In this document: piece after piece, positions 12,898 to 24,364 of the stretch
Layout of the letters: each line of letters opens with the position of its first letter
Numbering within the stretch: position 1 is the first letter of the stretch
Source: Nectonema munidae
Taxonomy: Eukaryota > Nematomorpha > Nectonematoida > Nectonematidae
Direction of reading: 5' to 3'
NCBI GenBank assembly: GCA_030549495.1
Contig: JAUIRK010000106.1
Coordinates: 825,001 to 889,000, forward strand
DNA: 64,000 bases
Position numbers and translations under genes: made by a program
Notes under the pieces: model-generated
Database searches by the model: none
Told to the model about the DNA's origin: nothing
The model's input: the letters and a program-made list of their open reading frames with translations, nothing else

Positions 12898-13082
12898 GCA
12901 GTGAGCAAATTCGATTAGCGTTATAATCTCAATCATCAGGCTGTGTTCGATTCCCAACAAAGGTATTTTCTAACTGCACCCAACTGAAGAGACCCAAAAG
13001 GTCGAACCGGTCTTCGATTTGTTAGGCGTGTATGATAACTGTAATCGAATTTGCCAACTGTATGTCTTATATATAAAAAAAA
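12898..13082 (+). repeat. tRNA-derived SINE-like element
   Basis: A tRNA-like 5' part carries the B-box-like GTTCGATTCCC at 12945-12955. It is followed by a body (12967-13052) also found inverted at 12611-12700, and by an A-rich tail near 13068-13082. This head, body and tail layout is that of a SINE transcribed by RNA polymerase III. The A box is poorly preserved and no target duplication could be fixed. Confidence 0.6.
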
Positions 13083-13895
13083 GTGTAACAAATTTTGTTT
13101 GTCGACATTTTGTCTTTGGACCTTTTATCCCAACACCCTCAAATTTATCTAACTTAAACTAATTAATAAAGAACTTTTTGATTTAAAATTTTAATTTAGC
13201 TTATAAATTAAAGAGTTTGTAGAATATATTTTAATTTTAAATCTTTATCATCGCCTCATTCTTTTCATTTCTTTCTTTCATTACAAAAATTTTCTAAATT
13301 TATTTATAAATGAAATATTCTTGTAAGCAATGTTTTAATTTTTTTCATATATGATAAATTTTAATAATGTATTTTTTAATGTTTACCTTTTATATCAAAA
13401 ATCATTTCAACCAAAGTTGATGACCATTGTGTTGGAAAATTAATCTCCAAAATTTTTACTTGAATAAAGACATTTTACTTCTGAATTTACTTTTTATAAA
13501 AATTAAATTTACTATAACTTATAAAATTAACAATAATGATAAATACGTGTAAACTTGAAATTTCATCTATAATTTTCTTTTAAAATTTAATTTACATGCA
13601 AAAAATAATCAATTGTTAGGTTTTAAATTTGGTTAAAGCAATGATTAATTTCTCTACTTGCATGACTCGAGCACGCATATTACCTTGTATTTTTTACATT
13701 TGATTTCCACTTTCAAATCAACCCATATTAGCCCAAAATCTACCCTAATTTTGATTGAAGATTCTTCTGAAACTAATCCGTTTTTTCTTGAATTTCAGCT
13801 TTAATTTAACATTGAACCTTATTTCTCTTATGTAATAAAAAAATTTTTTTTTAATTTTTATATTTCAAAATTTATAAAAACATATTATTTTGAAT
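13083..13895. other. Non-coding stretch holding one dispersed repeat
   Basis: No gene is recognised. The block 13414-13505 recurs inverted at 26761-26846 and in part directly at 26993-27045, and is listed separately. Confidence 0.5.
13414..13505 (+). repeat. Dispersed repeat (TTGATGACCA...TGAATTTACTTTTT), copy 1
   Basis: About 90 bases containing TTGATGACCATTGTG and AATAAAGACATTTTACTTC. The reverse complement of 26761-26846 aligns along its full length, and 26993-27045 repeats its second half in direct orientation. It has no coding capacity; possibly the end of a MITE or of a LINE 3' region. Confidence 0.75.
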
Positions 13896-13901
13896 CAAGA
13901 T

Positions 13902-14042
13902 GAAAGGATCAAGTTAAATGAAATGCGTCAGAAGGCTAAAAGTAAGAACACTGAAATTAACTCTGATTATCATTTCATTGTAAAAGGGGATCCTATTTGT
14001 GGTATGAGTATTGTTAAGAGGTATTTTCGGAAAAAAGATTAG
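13902..14042 (+). pseudogene. LINE ORF1, C-terminal fragment
   Basis: An open frame of 46 codons ending TAG at 14040-14042, one base before the ORF2-related frame begins. Its composition (basic, with KLNEMRQKAK and FIVKGDP near the end) resembles the C-terminus of CR1/L2 ORF1 proteins, where a conserved end with resolvase-like 'IRG/VRG' motifs precedes the stop. No start codon or upstream part is visible, so the element is 5'-truncated or diverged beyond recognition before this point. The assignment rests mainly on its position directly before ORF2. Confidence 0.5.
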
Positions 14043-16866
14043 TTAATGCTTCTAATAGTTTTGGTTCTTTTTTAAATTATAAGAGTTACAAGTTCTTAAA
14101 GATTTTTTATACTAACGCAAATCAATTATTGTCAAAAATAGATGAAATTAAAATAATAATTAAAATTTATAACTTTGATATACTTTTTGTTACTGAGTTT
14201 TTATCAAAAAAATCGATATAAAAAATTTTAACCTTAATCTTTTTAACATTGATGGCTTCAAAATGTTCCATAATATAGATCATGAATACTTTACTAGTGA
14301 TAACTTAACAAATAGAAGGGGTATAATTTGTTATTTTAAAAGCTATTTGTCTGTATACATGCTTCCATTTAATTCAACTGATTTGTTTGAAAATTTGAAC
14401 ATTAGAATGTGTTTTAATAATCAAGTAACAACTTTCAGTTCTTTTTATAGAAGCCCTAATGCAGACAAGGAAAAAACCACGGAGAAAATAATTCATAGAA
14501 TAGGTGAAGTTAAATATAGTTCTAATTCAAGAAATTTAGTTATTTTAGGTGATTTCTATTATCCTAGGATAGACTGGGATAAGTGTGACGCTCCACATAA
14601 TTCTCCTGAGAGTAGGTTTTTAAACTTCGTTCAAAGTAGTTTATTGACACAAGTTATTCGGGCACCAACGAGAAGAGATCCAAGTGGTAATGAAAGTTTG
14701 TTAGATCTATTAATAACCAATGATGAAAATCTCATACAGAGTTTGACTATACTTCCAAATCTTACAAAAAGTGATCATTATTGCGTGTCTTTTACTTTCT
14801 CAAAGGTACATCAATATCGAAAAGCTGTTCCAAAGTATAAGTTCAGTTCTGCTGATTATTTTTCTATTGAGAACAATTTTAAAGAAATAGATTGGAATAT
14901 TTTACATAAAAATGATATAGAAACAAGTTCGAAAATTTTTGAAACTTTTTTGAAAAAACAAATTGAGCTTCATGTACCTAAATTAGAGGATAAAAAATCT
15001 TTTAAATTGTATATGAATAAAGATGCAATTTTTATTTATAAAAATAAAAGATTATTTAATCTGTATAAAAAGTATGGCAATAAAAATAGTTTTGAACAAT
15101 ATAAAAAATGTAGCAATCATCTTAGAAAATTTACCAGGCAACTTAGAATTGATTATGAGGTAAAAATTTTAAAAGAATACAAGCAAAACTCAAAAAAAGT
15201 AAGGAAGTATATTAATAGGAAGAAAAATAATTTAGCTTTTGAAACAATATTGAGTGAAAATGGTAGTATAATTGAAGATGAGTTTTTACCTGAAGCCTTT
15301 AAAGAATACTTTTATTCCATGTATAAAAGAGAAGGTAAACTTTTGACTAGAAACGTTGAAGTTAAACTAATTTCACAACCCTTTGATAGAATGACTATAG
15401 AAATATCCGAAGTATACCATAAGCTCAAAAGTCTAGATGTTTCTAAATCACCTGGTATTGACAACATTTCACCGCTTTTTTTTCAAAAACTCTGTAATGT
15501 TTTAGCGAAGCCTCTAACAGTTTTATATAATAAGTCTTTAGTAGAGCGTAAACTACCTGAATCATGGAAATTAAGCTGCGTATCACCGGTTTTTAAAAAA
15601 GGTGAGAAAAAGCTCATTACTAATTATAGACCAATATCAGTCATTAATATAATTTTCAAAGTGCTTGAATCGATTATAAAGGACAAGGTTGTTGACCATC
15701 TTGATAAAAACAATTTGATATCGCGGCAACAGAATGGCTTTCTTCCAAAAAAATCAACAATAACAATTCTAATTGAATTTTCTAATGAATTTTCCCTTGA
15801 AATGAATATCAGTAAAACTGTGAACATTATTTATTTGGACTTTCAGAAGGCTTTTGATACTGTCCCCCATGAAAGACTCTTGTTAAAGTTGAAATCTTAT
15901 GGTATAGGAGAAAACCTTATAGAATGGTTCAGGGACTATATTTTTAATAGAAAATTTATTGTTCGATTGAATGGATCTGCTCATCAACTTCAGAAATAAT
16001 AAGTGGAATCCCTCAAGGTTCTGTATTGGGACCTGTATTTTTCTCTATGTTTATAAATGATATTTGTGATGATCTAAAATCAAATATAAAAATTTATGCT
16101 GATAATATAAAATTATTCAAGGGTTCAAAGGGTGAAGGTACGAAGAATATACAGAATGATCTATACAAAATATATAGATGGAGTAAAGAATGGGATATGC
16201 AGTTGAATATAAATAAGTGCTATCACCTTCAAATTGGAAAAAAAGAGGATGCCAGTTTTTATATAGGCGGAACTAAGCTAAACCAAGTTGAAAAGCATAA
16301 TGATCTAGGATTAATCGTTGATTCAAAGTTTTGTTTCTCTGATCATGTATTGCACGTTGTCAAGAAAGCCTTCACTATTCTACACATGTTGAACAATACC
16401 TTCATCTTATCTGAAATCGAAATTTCTCTGTATTTATACAAATCTTTAGTCAGACCTGTTCTGGAATACGCAAATGTAATTTTTGGAAGTTCATCAATTA
16501 TCAACATCAGAAAAATAGAAAAGGTTCAAAAAGTATTCACAAGGCACTTGAAAGGAATGCAAAATTTATGTTATATTGAAAGGCTTTAAAAGATTGACCT
16601 GCCTTCTTTATATTATCGAAGCTGAGAAATGAAATGATATCAATATTTAATATCGTAAAAGGAAATATGAAGATTGATGAGAAAGTTTTGCCTGAATATT
16701 CGAAGAGAATTTCCAGATCACACTTGCTGAAGTTTGCACCTGAATCCTTTCAAAGTAAGTATAGAAGCAGATACTTAATCCAAAGAGCATACAATCACTG
16801 GAATGGCTTACCTAATGAAGTTGTTAACTCAATTACTGTGAAAGAATTTGAAAAAAAAACTCGATG
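14043..16866 (+). pseudogene. LINE ORF2: endonuclease and reverse transcriptase, broken
   Basis: ORF2 encodes the target-priming endonuclease and reverse transcriptase. The endonuclease start (KIFYTNANQLL, about 14094) is in one frame and ends at a stop near 14220. The main frame 14263-15999 continues with VILGDFYYPRIDW and the terminal SDHYCVSF motif, then the RT domain: NYRPISVINIIFKV, YLDFQKAFDTVPH. A frame change near 15998 moves to 16026-16589 with PQGSVLGPVFF and YADNIKLF. A last shift gives 16634-16867, the C-terminal region. The catalytic YADD box reads YADN, losing the second catalytic aspartate. With one early stop and at least three frame changes it is non-functional. The clade call (CR1-like) comes from the ERL/KVQ..FTR C-terminal motifs and the 3' repeats. 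Confidence 0.85.
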
Positions 16867-17171
16867 AATTTTGGAAAGACAAAAGATTTGCCGTTCCTTG
16901 AAAAATACGCTATATTTGATGCAATTCTCATAGGCTGCTAGCCTCTTTAAATTGCTTAATAAACTTATGTTATGTTATGTTATATATAAATTTAAAAATC
17001 TGGAAAAAAGAAATTTTGTATCAACTACTTTAATTAGTTTTTTCAAAAAGAATTTTTGAATCAAGAGTATATTTTCGAATTTATTAGAAAAATAATAATT
17101 CTTAAAGTCAAAAAATGAAAAAAACTTAATTTTAATTTTTTATTTCTCTAGTATTAGAGTTTGAAATTAGA

Positions 17172-19160
17172 TCTACATATGTAGACCTTGGGCTAATATA
17201 TCATTCAAAATAAACCTAATACAAAATTTCACTAATAGTTGTTTTTTTATCAAATTGTTTAATTCTATTTTATTTTTTTTTTTAATTATTTTCAGAATCA
17301 TTTCTATTTTATTTTCTGAATTTAATTTTTATAAATTTTAAATTGTACAAAGTTTTTTCGATTTTTTTTATAATTTTAAAAATGGATGCTGATACATTTT
17401 ATGGAAAAGTAAAACATTTTAGATATTTGAAAGATGACGTAGAAACTATTGAAAAAGACAGGCTTGATGTAAAAGATATTATAATTACTGGGCCACCAGA
17501 AAGTCGGGAAGAAAGTGATATAGAAGATTATGATGAAGAAATTTTAGTTCAAAATATTCCTGATGAAATTGCAGGTGAGCTGGAATTATTTATAAACGAA
17601 GATTCGCATGATGATACTAATGAACACAATGAAAATTTACCAAAAAAAAATCAAAATTACTAATACCAAATTGGCAGAGTAAACACTTGAATAAAGAATT
17701 TAGTTCAATTTCTTCTGAAAAAGATCGCATCAAAAAGTTGCCAGATTATCTTTTATCTTATGATGAATCTCAATTATTTCTTTTCTGTTTTGATGATATG
17801 ATTGACTTATTTGTGAAGGAAACAAACAAATTTGCTAAAAGAGAAAAAAATTATCCTTCTTTTGATATCGATAAAATAATTATGATGCGATTTATAGGAC
17901 TGCTACTTCTTTCTGGATACAACAATCGTAACTCTGAAATAGATTATTGGTCAAAATCTTTGCAACTTGAATGCAAACCTTTTGTCGAAACAATGTCCCG
18001 CAACAATTTTCAAAAAATAAAAAGATATTTTCACGTAGCTGACAATCAAAAGTTGGAAAATTCGCGAATGGCAAAGGTGAAACCTCTTTACGATTTATTG
18101 AACTTAAAAATGTTAATGTTCGGAATTTTGCATGAAAACCTATCAATTGATGAGTCAATGGTTCCGTACTTTGGTAGGCATTTTTGCAGGGAATTTATTA
18201 AATCGAAACCGATCAGATTTGGATATAAAATATGGACTCTTTCCAGTTCCACAGGACTACCCTACCGTGTTGAAATATATGAAGGTAAAGAAAAAAATCG
18301 CACAGGTCCTCTCAGCACACGAGTTGTAAACTCTTTTATTAGAAGTGTGTGAATTTCCATCGAATCACCATATTTTTATGGATAATTTCTTCAACTCATA
18401 TGATTTGCTAGCATCATTGAAAAAAAAAGAAATTTTAGAGCTACTGGAAGCATTAGGGTAGATAGATTGAACAAATGCCCATTAATTGATTCAAAAGTTA
18501 TGAAAAAGTATCAAAGAGGTTTTTTGGACTTCAAGTCCGACGGAATAGTTTAAGCTGTAAAATGACATGATAATTCCATTGTGACACTTTGTAACAACGC
18601 CATTAGAGATTTGCCTCTAAGTAAAACTTCTAGAAGAGTCAAAGGAAAAAGCAATGTCTCAGTTAATATGCCAAATATGTCAAGGTTTATAATGAATGCA
18701 TGGGTGGTGTGGATGTAATGGACTGATGTGAAGCTCTTTCCGATTATAGACCTTGCATATTTGGTAAAAAGTGCAATTTGTGTAGGTGCGAAGTATTGGA
18801 ATTTAATCGTAAACGCAATTAATCTATCGGTTGTTTTCAGTTGGAGATTTTATTGTTTATTGCACTCAAATAAAATAAAACAAAAAGATTTCAGAATTTC
18901 TCTTGTTGACTATTTTTTAAAATGTTAAAATTTAAAAATAAATTCTTCAAGACTTGGACCAAGCTGCTCTGTTCAAAATCAAGTTAGAACAGACAACATA
19001 AATCACTTTCCTACCTCAATTACTCCAAGAAAGTGTTTTGTTTGTAAAAAAAATGCCAGAATCCAATGCTCAAAATGCTTGAAAACTTTACATCAAACTG
19101 TTTTCAAAAGTATCATGAGGTATGAATGCGGTTTTAACCCAAGGTCTACATTTGTAGACC
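17172..19160 (+). mobile_element. piggyBac-family DNA transposon, decayed
   Basis: The ends are inverted repeats: TCTACATATGTAGACCTTGGG at the left (17172-) and, read on the opposite strand, TCTACAAATGTAGACCTTGGG at the right (to about 19158), with similarity reaching 22 of 25 bases. Each end also contains a small palindrome (TCTACATATGTAGA). A clean TTAA target duplication is not seen at the outer edges, although TTAA occurs just inside the right repeat. The element lies between two LINE copies. Confidence 0.75.
17382..19135 (+). pseudogene. piggyBac transposase, broken
   Basis: It starts MDADTFYGK at 17382 with an acidic N-terminal region, as is usual for piggyBac. After a stop at about 17661 a new frame (17687-18352) holds the core: IDESMVPYFGRH carries the first catalytic Asp, in the family's IDE(Q/S) context. 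A further frame gives MDNFFNSYDLL with the second Asp (about 18378), and MGGVDVMD (about 18702) is the family's third motif. A C-terminal cysteine finger, CFVCKKNARIQCSKC, lies near 19030. At least four stops or shifts separate these parts, so it makes no working enzyme. Compared with the 51814-53296 copy its motifs differ enough to be a different piggyBac lineage. Confidence 0.88.
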
Positions 19161-19536
19161 ATTGAAAAAATCATGGAGAAAATTTTTTTTTTATATTTCA
19201 TATCAATATATTTTTAATTTGTTTTTTCTAGAGCTTATTTTAATATTTTATTTTCAAATAAACTTTTTTACTATATCTGGTTCAATAAAAAACAAAACAT
19301 AATATGCAAAGCAACACGTTTTAATTTGACAAAAACATTTTGATAATTTCCATATCAATTTCAATGAAAGTGATATCACAATGTCCCAAAGACAGTCAGA
19401 ACAATTTTTTCAGAAGAAAAAGTCCTTTAGGTTTTCTTCTTGTAACCAGAAATTCAAAACGAAGATATCTTCCCATGTATATAATGATCGAATATACGTT
19501 GAAATACCAGGTCTTAGAATTGTCTGAGTTCTTCTA
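19161..19536. other. Non-coding, nothing recognised
   Basis: AT-rich spacer between the piggyBac right end and the inverted LINE copy. No motif or family match is seen. Confidence 0.5.
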
Positions 19537-20560
19537 ATATATAACATAACATATAACATTTAAAATAACATATTTATTTATGCAAAATAGAGATCGATGC
19601 CTGTAAAATTTGCCTGTTGATGCTATTAAATAATAAAATATAATATTCTAGACTGTCAAAATGAATCAAGTTTGTTTTTAAAATCGTTGACTGTAACAGA
19701 ATTAACAACTTCACCGCAGGCAAGGATTCCAATCATCAAAGGCTCTTTGTGTTAAATAAGTTTGACGATAGTTGTTTTGAAAACTTTCAATTTAAAGTTG
19801 TAACAATGTGATCGAGAAATTCTTTCAGAAAATTCAGACAAAACATCTTCTTTTATTATCATATTATTCTTTATAATGTTGAAAATGTTGATAATTTCAT
19901 TTCTTTTTATTCTGAAGTGAAGTGAAGGTAAGTTTAAAATTTTCATTCTTTCAGAGTAGGAAATATTTCTCATATACCATGTAAACTTTTAGTAAAGTTT
20001 TTTTCAACTTTTTCAATCTTCTGAACATTACTAGCAAAATAACTGCGATAAATCACGTTTGCGTATTCGAGGATTGGTCTTATCAAAGACTTGAAAAGGT
20101 AGATAGCAACTCCATTATTTGATATTACGAAGTGGTTTTTCAACATATGTATCTTAGAATATACTTTTTTCAGAACAGTCGAAACATGTAGATTAAAATT
20201 AAACTTTGAGTCAATTATTCATCCTAGGTCATTCTGTTTTTGAACTAATGCAGAGCCACATTCTTTGACGATACATTTGAACTTTTATCGTAATAAATAA
20301 ATACTTTGATGTCATCTGCAAAAACTTTTACGTAAGAAGTTAAGTCATATGTAACGTCATTGATAAAAATTGTAAAAAACAATGGTCATAATACGGAACC
20401 GTGTGGTATTCCACTAACAGTTTCAGCACTACTTGATGTGATTCCATTTAAACGGAATACATGTTTTCTATTCAAAATATAGTCTTTAAACCAGGATAAA
20501 AGATTATCAACAATTCCAAAATATTCCAGCTTTAGAATAAGTCTTTTAGGAGGAGAATAG
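19537..20560 (-). mobile_element. CR1-like LINE, second copy, inverted and 5'-truncated
   Basis: On the minus strand this reads as the 3' half of the same LINE family as 13896-16985. It has the RT segment LKLEYFGIVDNLLSWF, then a GIPHGSVL-like turn, FADDIKVF with the catalytic aspartates kept, and the C-terminal region (19752-19973) containing RNEIINIFNI and SERISRSH. These match RNEMISIFNI and SKRISRSH of the first copy. The end carries the same ATAACAT repeats (19541-19558). It is truncated upstream of the middle RT motifs and has several stops, so it is not functional. Confidence 0.82.
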
Positions 20561-22469
20561 TTCTAACAATACTGAAAACAATTAAAATTCCACTAATAAG
20601 GTGAAAGTTCTTTCTGAATACTGAACAATAAAATTTCTTATTATAAACTAGTTATATCTGTCAATCAAACATTTCCTTCGAAGAGTACATTAAATTTCCG
20701 AATCCAAAAATGAAAACAGACTTTTAACAATTTTTAAATGTTTGCCATGTTATTTTTAAAAATATATCAGAAGTTGATCTAGAAATTTATGGTTCGTCTT
20801 AACTTAGAAGAAGAAGGAGAAATTTATTTGAAAAGACCAACATATGAACATGAAAATCATATAAAAGTAGGTTACTTACACTTATTTGAATGAAATACAA
20901 TATAAAATACAAAATTAGTTAGAGATAGCACAAAGTTGGATATCACACGGCCACCAAGACCGCTAGTGTCATCCAAGGGAAAAACTACTTTTATGAGAGG
21001 AAAAACTTGGCCTTAAAATGAGGAAAAGTTTCATTCATTTTCACAATAAAAACATCTTGTGACTGGACATACCAATTTGACGTACTCAGATATCAAAATT
21101 GAAACCAAAACTTTTTTGAACTGGAAAAGCTTAAGAGAAAAAGATATGCTAGAATCTAGTTATAAAGGAAGCAATAGAACAATCTTCATCCTTATATTGA
21201 GAGATAAGCAGATAACTTAAAAAATTATATAACCTTGCTTGCACATTCATTACGTATACCATATTAATACATTTTTTTGAATTTTCTAAAAAAAGAATGA
21301 AAATTCAGTGATTTCAAGTTAAAATTAAAATAATAAATAGGACATAAGTGAAGGGGTGTATTCTCAAATTTTGCAATTCTTATCTTATCAAAAATTTAGG
21401 ATTTATAAGTTACAAAATTTAAAAAAATGCCCGTTTTAATGTCAGTAATTAAAAAAAACACTTTATACCCATCTAATTGCATTAATTTAGATTAAGATAC
21501 AAGTTCATGAAACAAGAATTTTCATTGCAAAATAAAAAATGCTAGAAAATAAATTAATATTTAGGCTTCGAAGAATATTTTATTTAAATATCGAACGAGC
21601 GGGCAATGGAATTTTTAAAGTTGATAACAGGATTAGTTTAAGTATAATTGGAAAAAAGAATCTATCACTTTTTTAACACAATACTCGGAATATTATTGCC
21701 CTCGTGTACTGTTCTTTTCTCCTTCAACTTTTCTAGTCTTATATTTTTAGCACTACCTATGATCAATAAATATCCCATTTTATTTCTATTTTTTAGAAAG
21801 AAAATATACAAAGTATTGATTTTATCATTAAAAAATTTGACTTGCAAATTTTAACTTGATACTATTACAACATCAAATTAAATACAGGAAAAAAATTTCT
21901 TTATAAATTAATTTTTTTCAGATATTTGCTCAAAGCCAAAGCTGCTTGGAAACCTATCATATAAAGGTCAAATGATTTGTAAGTCATTTTCATAATGTTT
22001 TGCCTTTTACCTCCTTTTTTTTTATCCTTTATCAATATTGAAAAAATAATCTCGAAAGTAAACATTTTAACATTTTTTAAAGCTTCTTCTTTCACAAGAG
22101 AAGTTTATTCTGGAATCAAAATCAAATAAATGAAATAATTTTTCTTATTTGACGATAATATTGAATTTAGAGTTTCTTTTGAAACGACATTTTTCTTCTT
22201 TTTTTATCAAAATTCAATTGCCTAAATTTCTACAAATTTTTGTACTTTTCTAAATGAAAATAAAATCTAGTGATTTTACAACTATAGAAGTCAATTAAAA
22301 GTGATAAAATCAGATTTTACCATTATAATAATAATATTACTTTTAAAATATGCAAAGAGAGCTTTTACTCAATTGAATAAATATATATTTACAATATTTT
22401 TCTCTTATGCCAGCAATACCAATATTTGGATAATATGTTAATGATATAGAGAACTTAAATTTTTTTGTT
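20561..22469. other. AT-rich stretch, nothing coding recognised
   Basis: No gene is supported. Near 20812-20832 GAAGAAGAAGGAGAAATTTATT resembles the LINE 3' tails at 6186 and 45423. Two antisense-overlapping open frames around 21648-21854 are AT-driven and match nothing. Confidence 0.5.
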
Positions 22470-22601
22470 TTAACCCATTAAGTCCCAATGCTCCCATTTG
22501 GGAACATAAGTAATTTTATCTTCGTCTGCTTTTTTCAATGACTTTGAATATAAATCGTCTGCGTTTTTTTAGATATCGTCTGATTTCTATGGTTGTGTTA
22601 A
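22470..22601. mobile_element. TTAA-flanked MITE, copy 1
   Basis: About 130 bases starting TTAACCCATTAAGTCCCAATG and about 95 percent identical over some 120 bases to 54404-54525. TTAA stands at both edges (22470-22473 and 22598-22601). TTAA-CCC ends suggest a piggyBac-mobilised non-autonomous element. The right terminal repeat seen in the second copy (ACTTAATGGG) is missing here. Confidence 0.75.
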
Positions 22602-22929
22602 GATAATATTTCCGTTAGATGTTTTACCTCAATGAAAATGAATTTACTACGACCATGATATTTTAATTACCCAAAATAACAAATTTATGCATTGTTACAC
22701 TAACCATTTAAAGTAATTAGTGTAACGACTTTTATTTTCACTGTGTGAGAGTTTTGTTTCTGATTTTCCATCAAATACCGTCAGAAACATGCGAAAATAA
22801 TTTTTTTAATTTATTTTTTTATTTTTATACATTGATAAAAACAGAATTGATTATTCTAACAAACTAATTAACTAGTCTAGTTGAAAAACTAACGAATTAA
22901 CTAAATAACTTATAAAACATCATCTAAAA
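22602..22929. other. Non-coding, nothing recognised
   Basis: AT-rich spacer between two MITEs with no recognisable feature. Confidence 0.5.
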
Positions 22930-23261
22930 CAAGGGTTGTCAAACTTATTTTTGTAAGCAAGCACTGAGAGTCACTTCTTACATTTTTTAAAATAGTGTGC
23001 AATAATATTTCAATTTACATTGTAATTATTTTACAATTTGCATTGTACTATAAAATTTTAGAATAAGTAATTTGAACATTTTTAAATGATGCACGCTTAT
23101 TGATAGGAAAAATCAAAAAATATCAAAATTTTGTTTGTCTCCCATGATCTTCCCAGATCACTAATCCATTTATAACAAATAGTTTTTGATATCAATTTTT
23201 GCATTTTATAATTTCATTTTCACAAAGAAGTGACCCATTTTGCCGGGGTTGAAAAGCCCTG
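22930..23261. mobile_element. hAT-like MITE
   Basis: A 332-bp element with left end CAAGGGTTGTCAAAC and right end GTTGAAAAGCCCTG, which reads CAGGGCTTTTCAAC on the other strand. The flanking 8-mers ATCTAAAA (22922-22929) and TTCTAAAA (23262-23269) match at seven of eight positions, as for an old hAT target duplication. No transposase is inside. Confidence 0.7.
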
Positions 23262-23269
23262 TTCTAAAA

Positions 23270-24172
23270 ATTTATTTTCGATTTTTCTCAATTTACAAAT
23301 TTTTTATCAAAATACTTTTTTTTTCAAACATTTTCACAATCGATTTTGACACATATATTAATATTTACTTACAACAACATTGTATAATGCATTTGAAATT
23401 ATTTGCTGGATAACATCTCTACTATGTTTTCTTTGGTTCAATTATTATTTAAGGCCCCGTAACGTAACAATATCGTGTTAATCTTTGATTCCTTCTAAAT
23501 ACTCAGATATACAAGGCTGCGTTTATATAAATTTTATTGATTAAGAAAATAATTTTGTTTTATATATATATGCGAAAGATGTAACTTAAGCTTTATAGGT
23601 AATCGGACAAGCATATTTCAGGTATTTAAACAGACATATCTTTGAAAGGAAGAGTTGTGTACTTTTTTTCATTAATAAGCAAGGTAAGCTCTCTTAATTA
23701 TTTATAAATGATGCGAAGTAAATAATTTACATGAACATTCTACTCCAATCAATATATGGCGCAAGGAAAGGTGATGTTTTAAACAAAGTGTATTGATGTA
23801 TAAGGTGCATAATTTGATTATTTAAAAACAAAGAACATTTCATTATATACAGTCTCTTACATCTCCTCATTTTTGACTCTTTCAAATTAAAATTTCCTTT
23901 GCGTAAATCCTTTTATGAACTTTGTTTTATTTTTTTCAAGTGAATCTTCTTATATATGAGTATTTTTTTTAGAAAAAATTATAAAAATACCACTATACTA
24001 TCAATAATTCTAAATAGGAAAAAGTATTTATTTTTGCCTTTAAAGGTATCGATAATATCAGTTTTAAATTAAAAATAATGATGTAAAACAAAAAAACCAA
24101 TATTTAAAAATGTAATGCTATTTTTTTGCTTTTATATTAAAGAAGAAAACAGATATAGATGATATAAATTTG
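23270..24172. other. AT-rich stretch, nothing recognised
   Basis: No open frame with a family match, no repeat pair and no splice-bounded exon were found here. Confidence 0.5.
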
Positions 24173-24180
24173 TTTAGACA

Positions 24181-24356
24181 CACTGGCGGATACAAAGGGG
24201 GCACCTGGGGCTAGCCCCTCCCCTATGAAGAATGGCTTCAGAAATTCCCCTAACTGATTTTGCTCTTTCCTAAAGCATCAAGACTTGTATGGTAGTATTT
24301 TACTAGTATTTTTTAAAGTTGCCGCCTCCTATTCTCAATTTCTGGATCCGCCACTG
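24181..24356. mobile_element. hAT MITE, CAGTGGCGGATCC family, copy 2
   Basis: A 176-bp element with ends CACTGGCGGAT and ATCCGCCACTG, flanked by the identical 8-mer TTTAGACA on both sides (24173-24180 and 24357-24364). The internal block CCTATGAAGAATGGCTTC links it to the 281-bp element at 10230. The exact target duplication and clean ends suggest a younger insertion than that copy. Confidence 0.9.
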
Positions 24357-24364
24357 TTTAGACA

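Larger units (their letters stand above)
13896..16985 (+). mobile_element. CR1-like LINE, 5'-truncated and decayed
   Basis: A non-LTR retrotransposon carrying the tail of ORF1, then an endonuclease/reverse transcriptase ORF2, then a 3' end of TTATG repeats at 16966-16982. Short 3' tandem repeats instead of poly-A are a hallmark of the CR1 clade. A second copy of the same family lies inverted at 19537-20560, with the same ATAACAT-repeat end. The two flank the piggyBac element at 17172-19160. Stops and frame changes show that the copy is dead. Confidence 0.85.
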
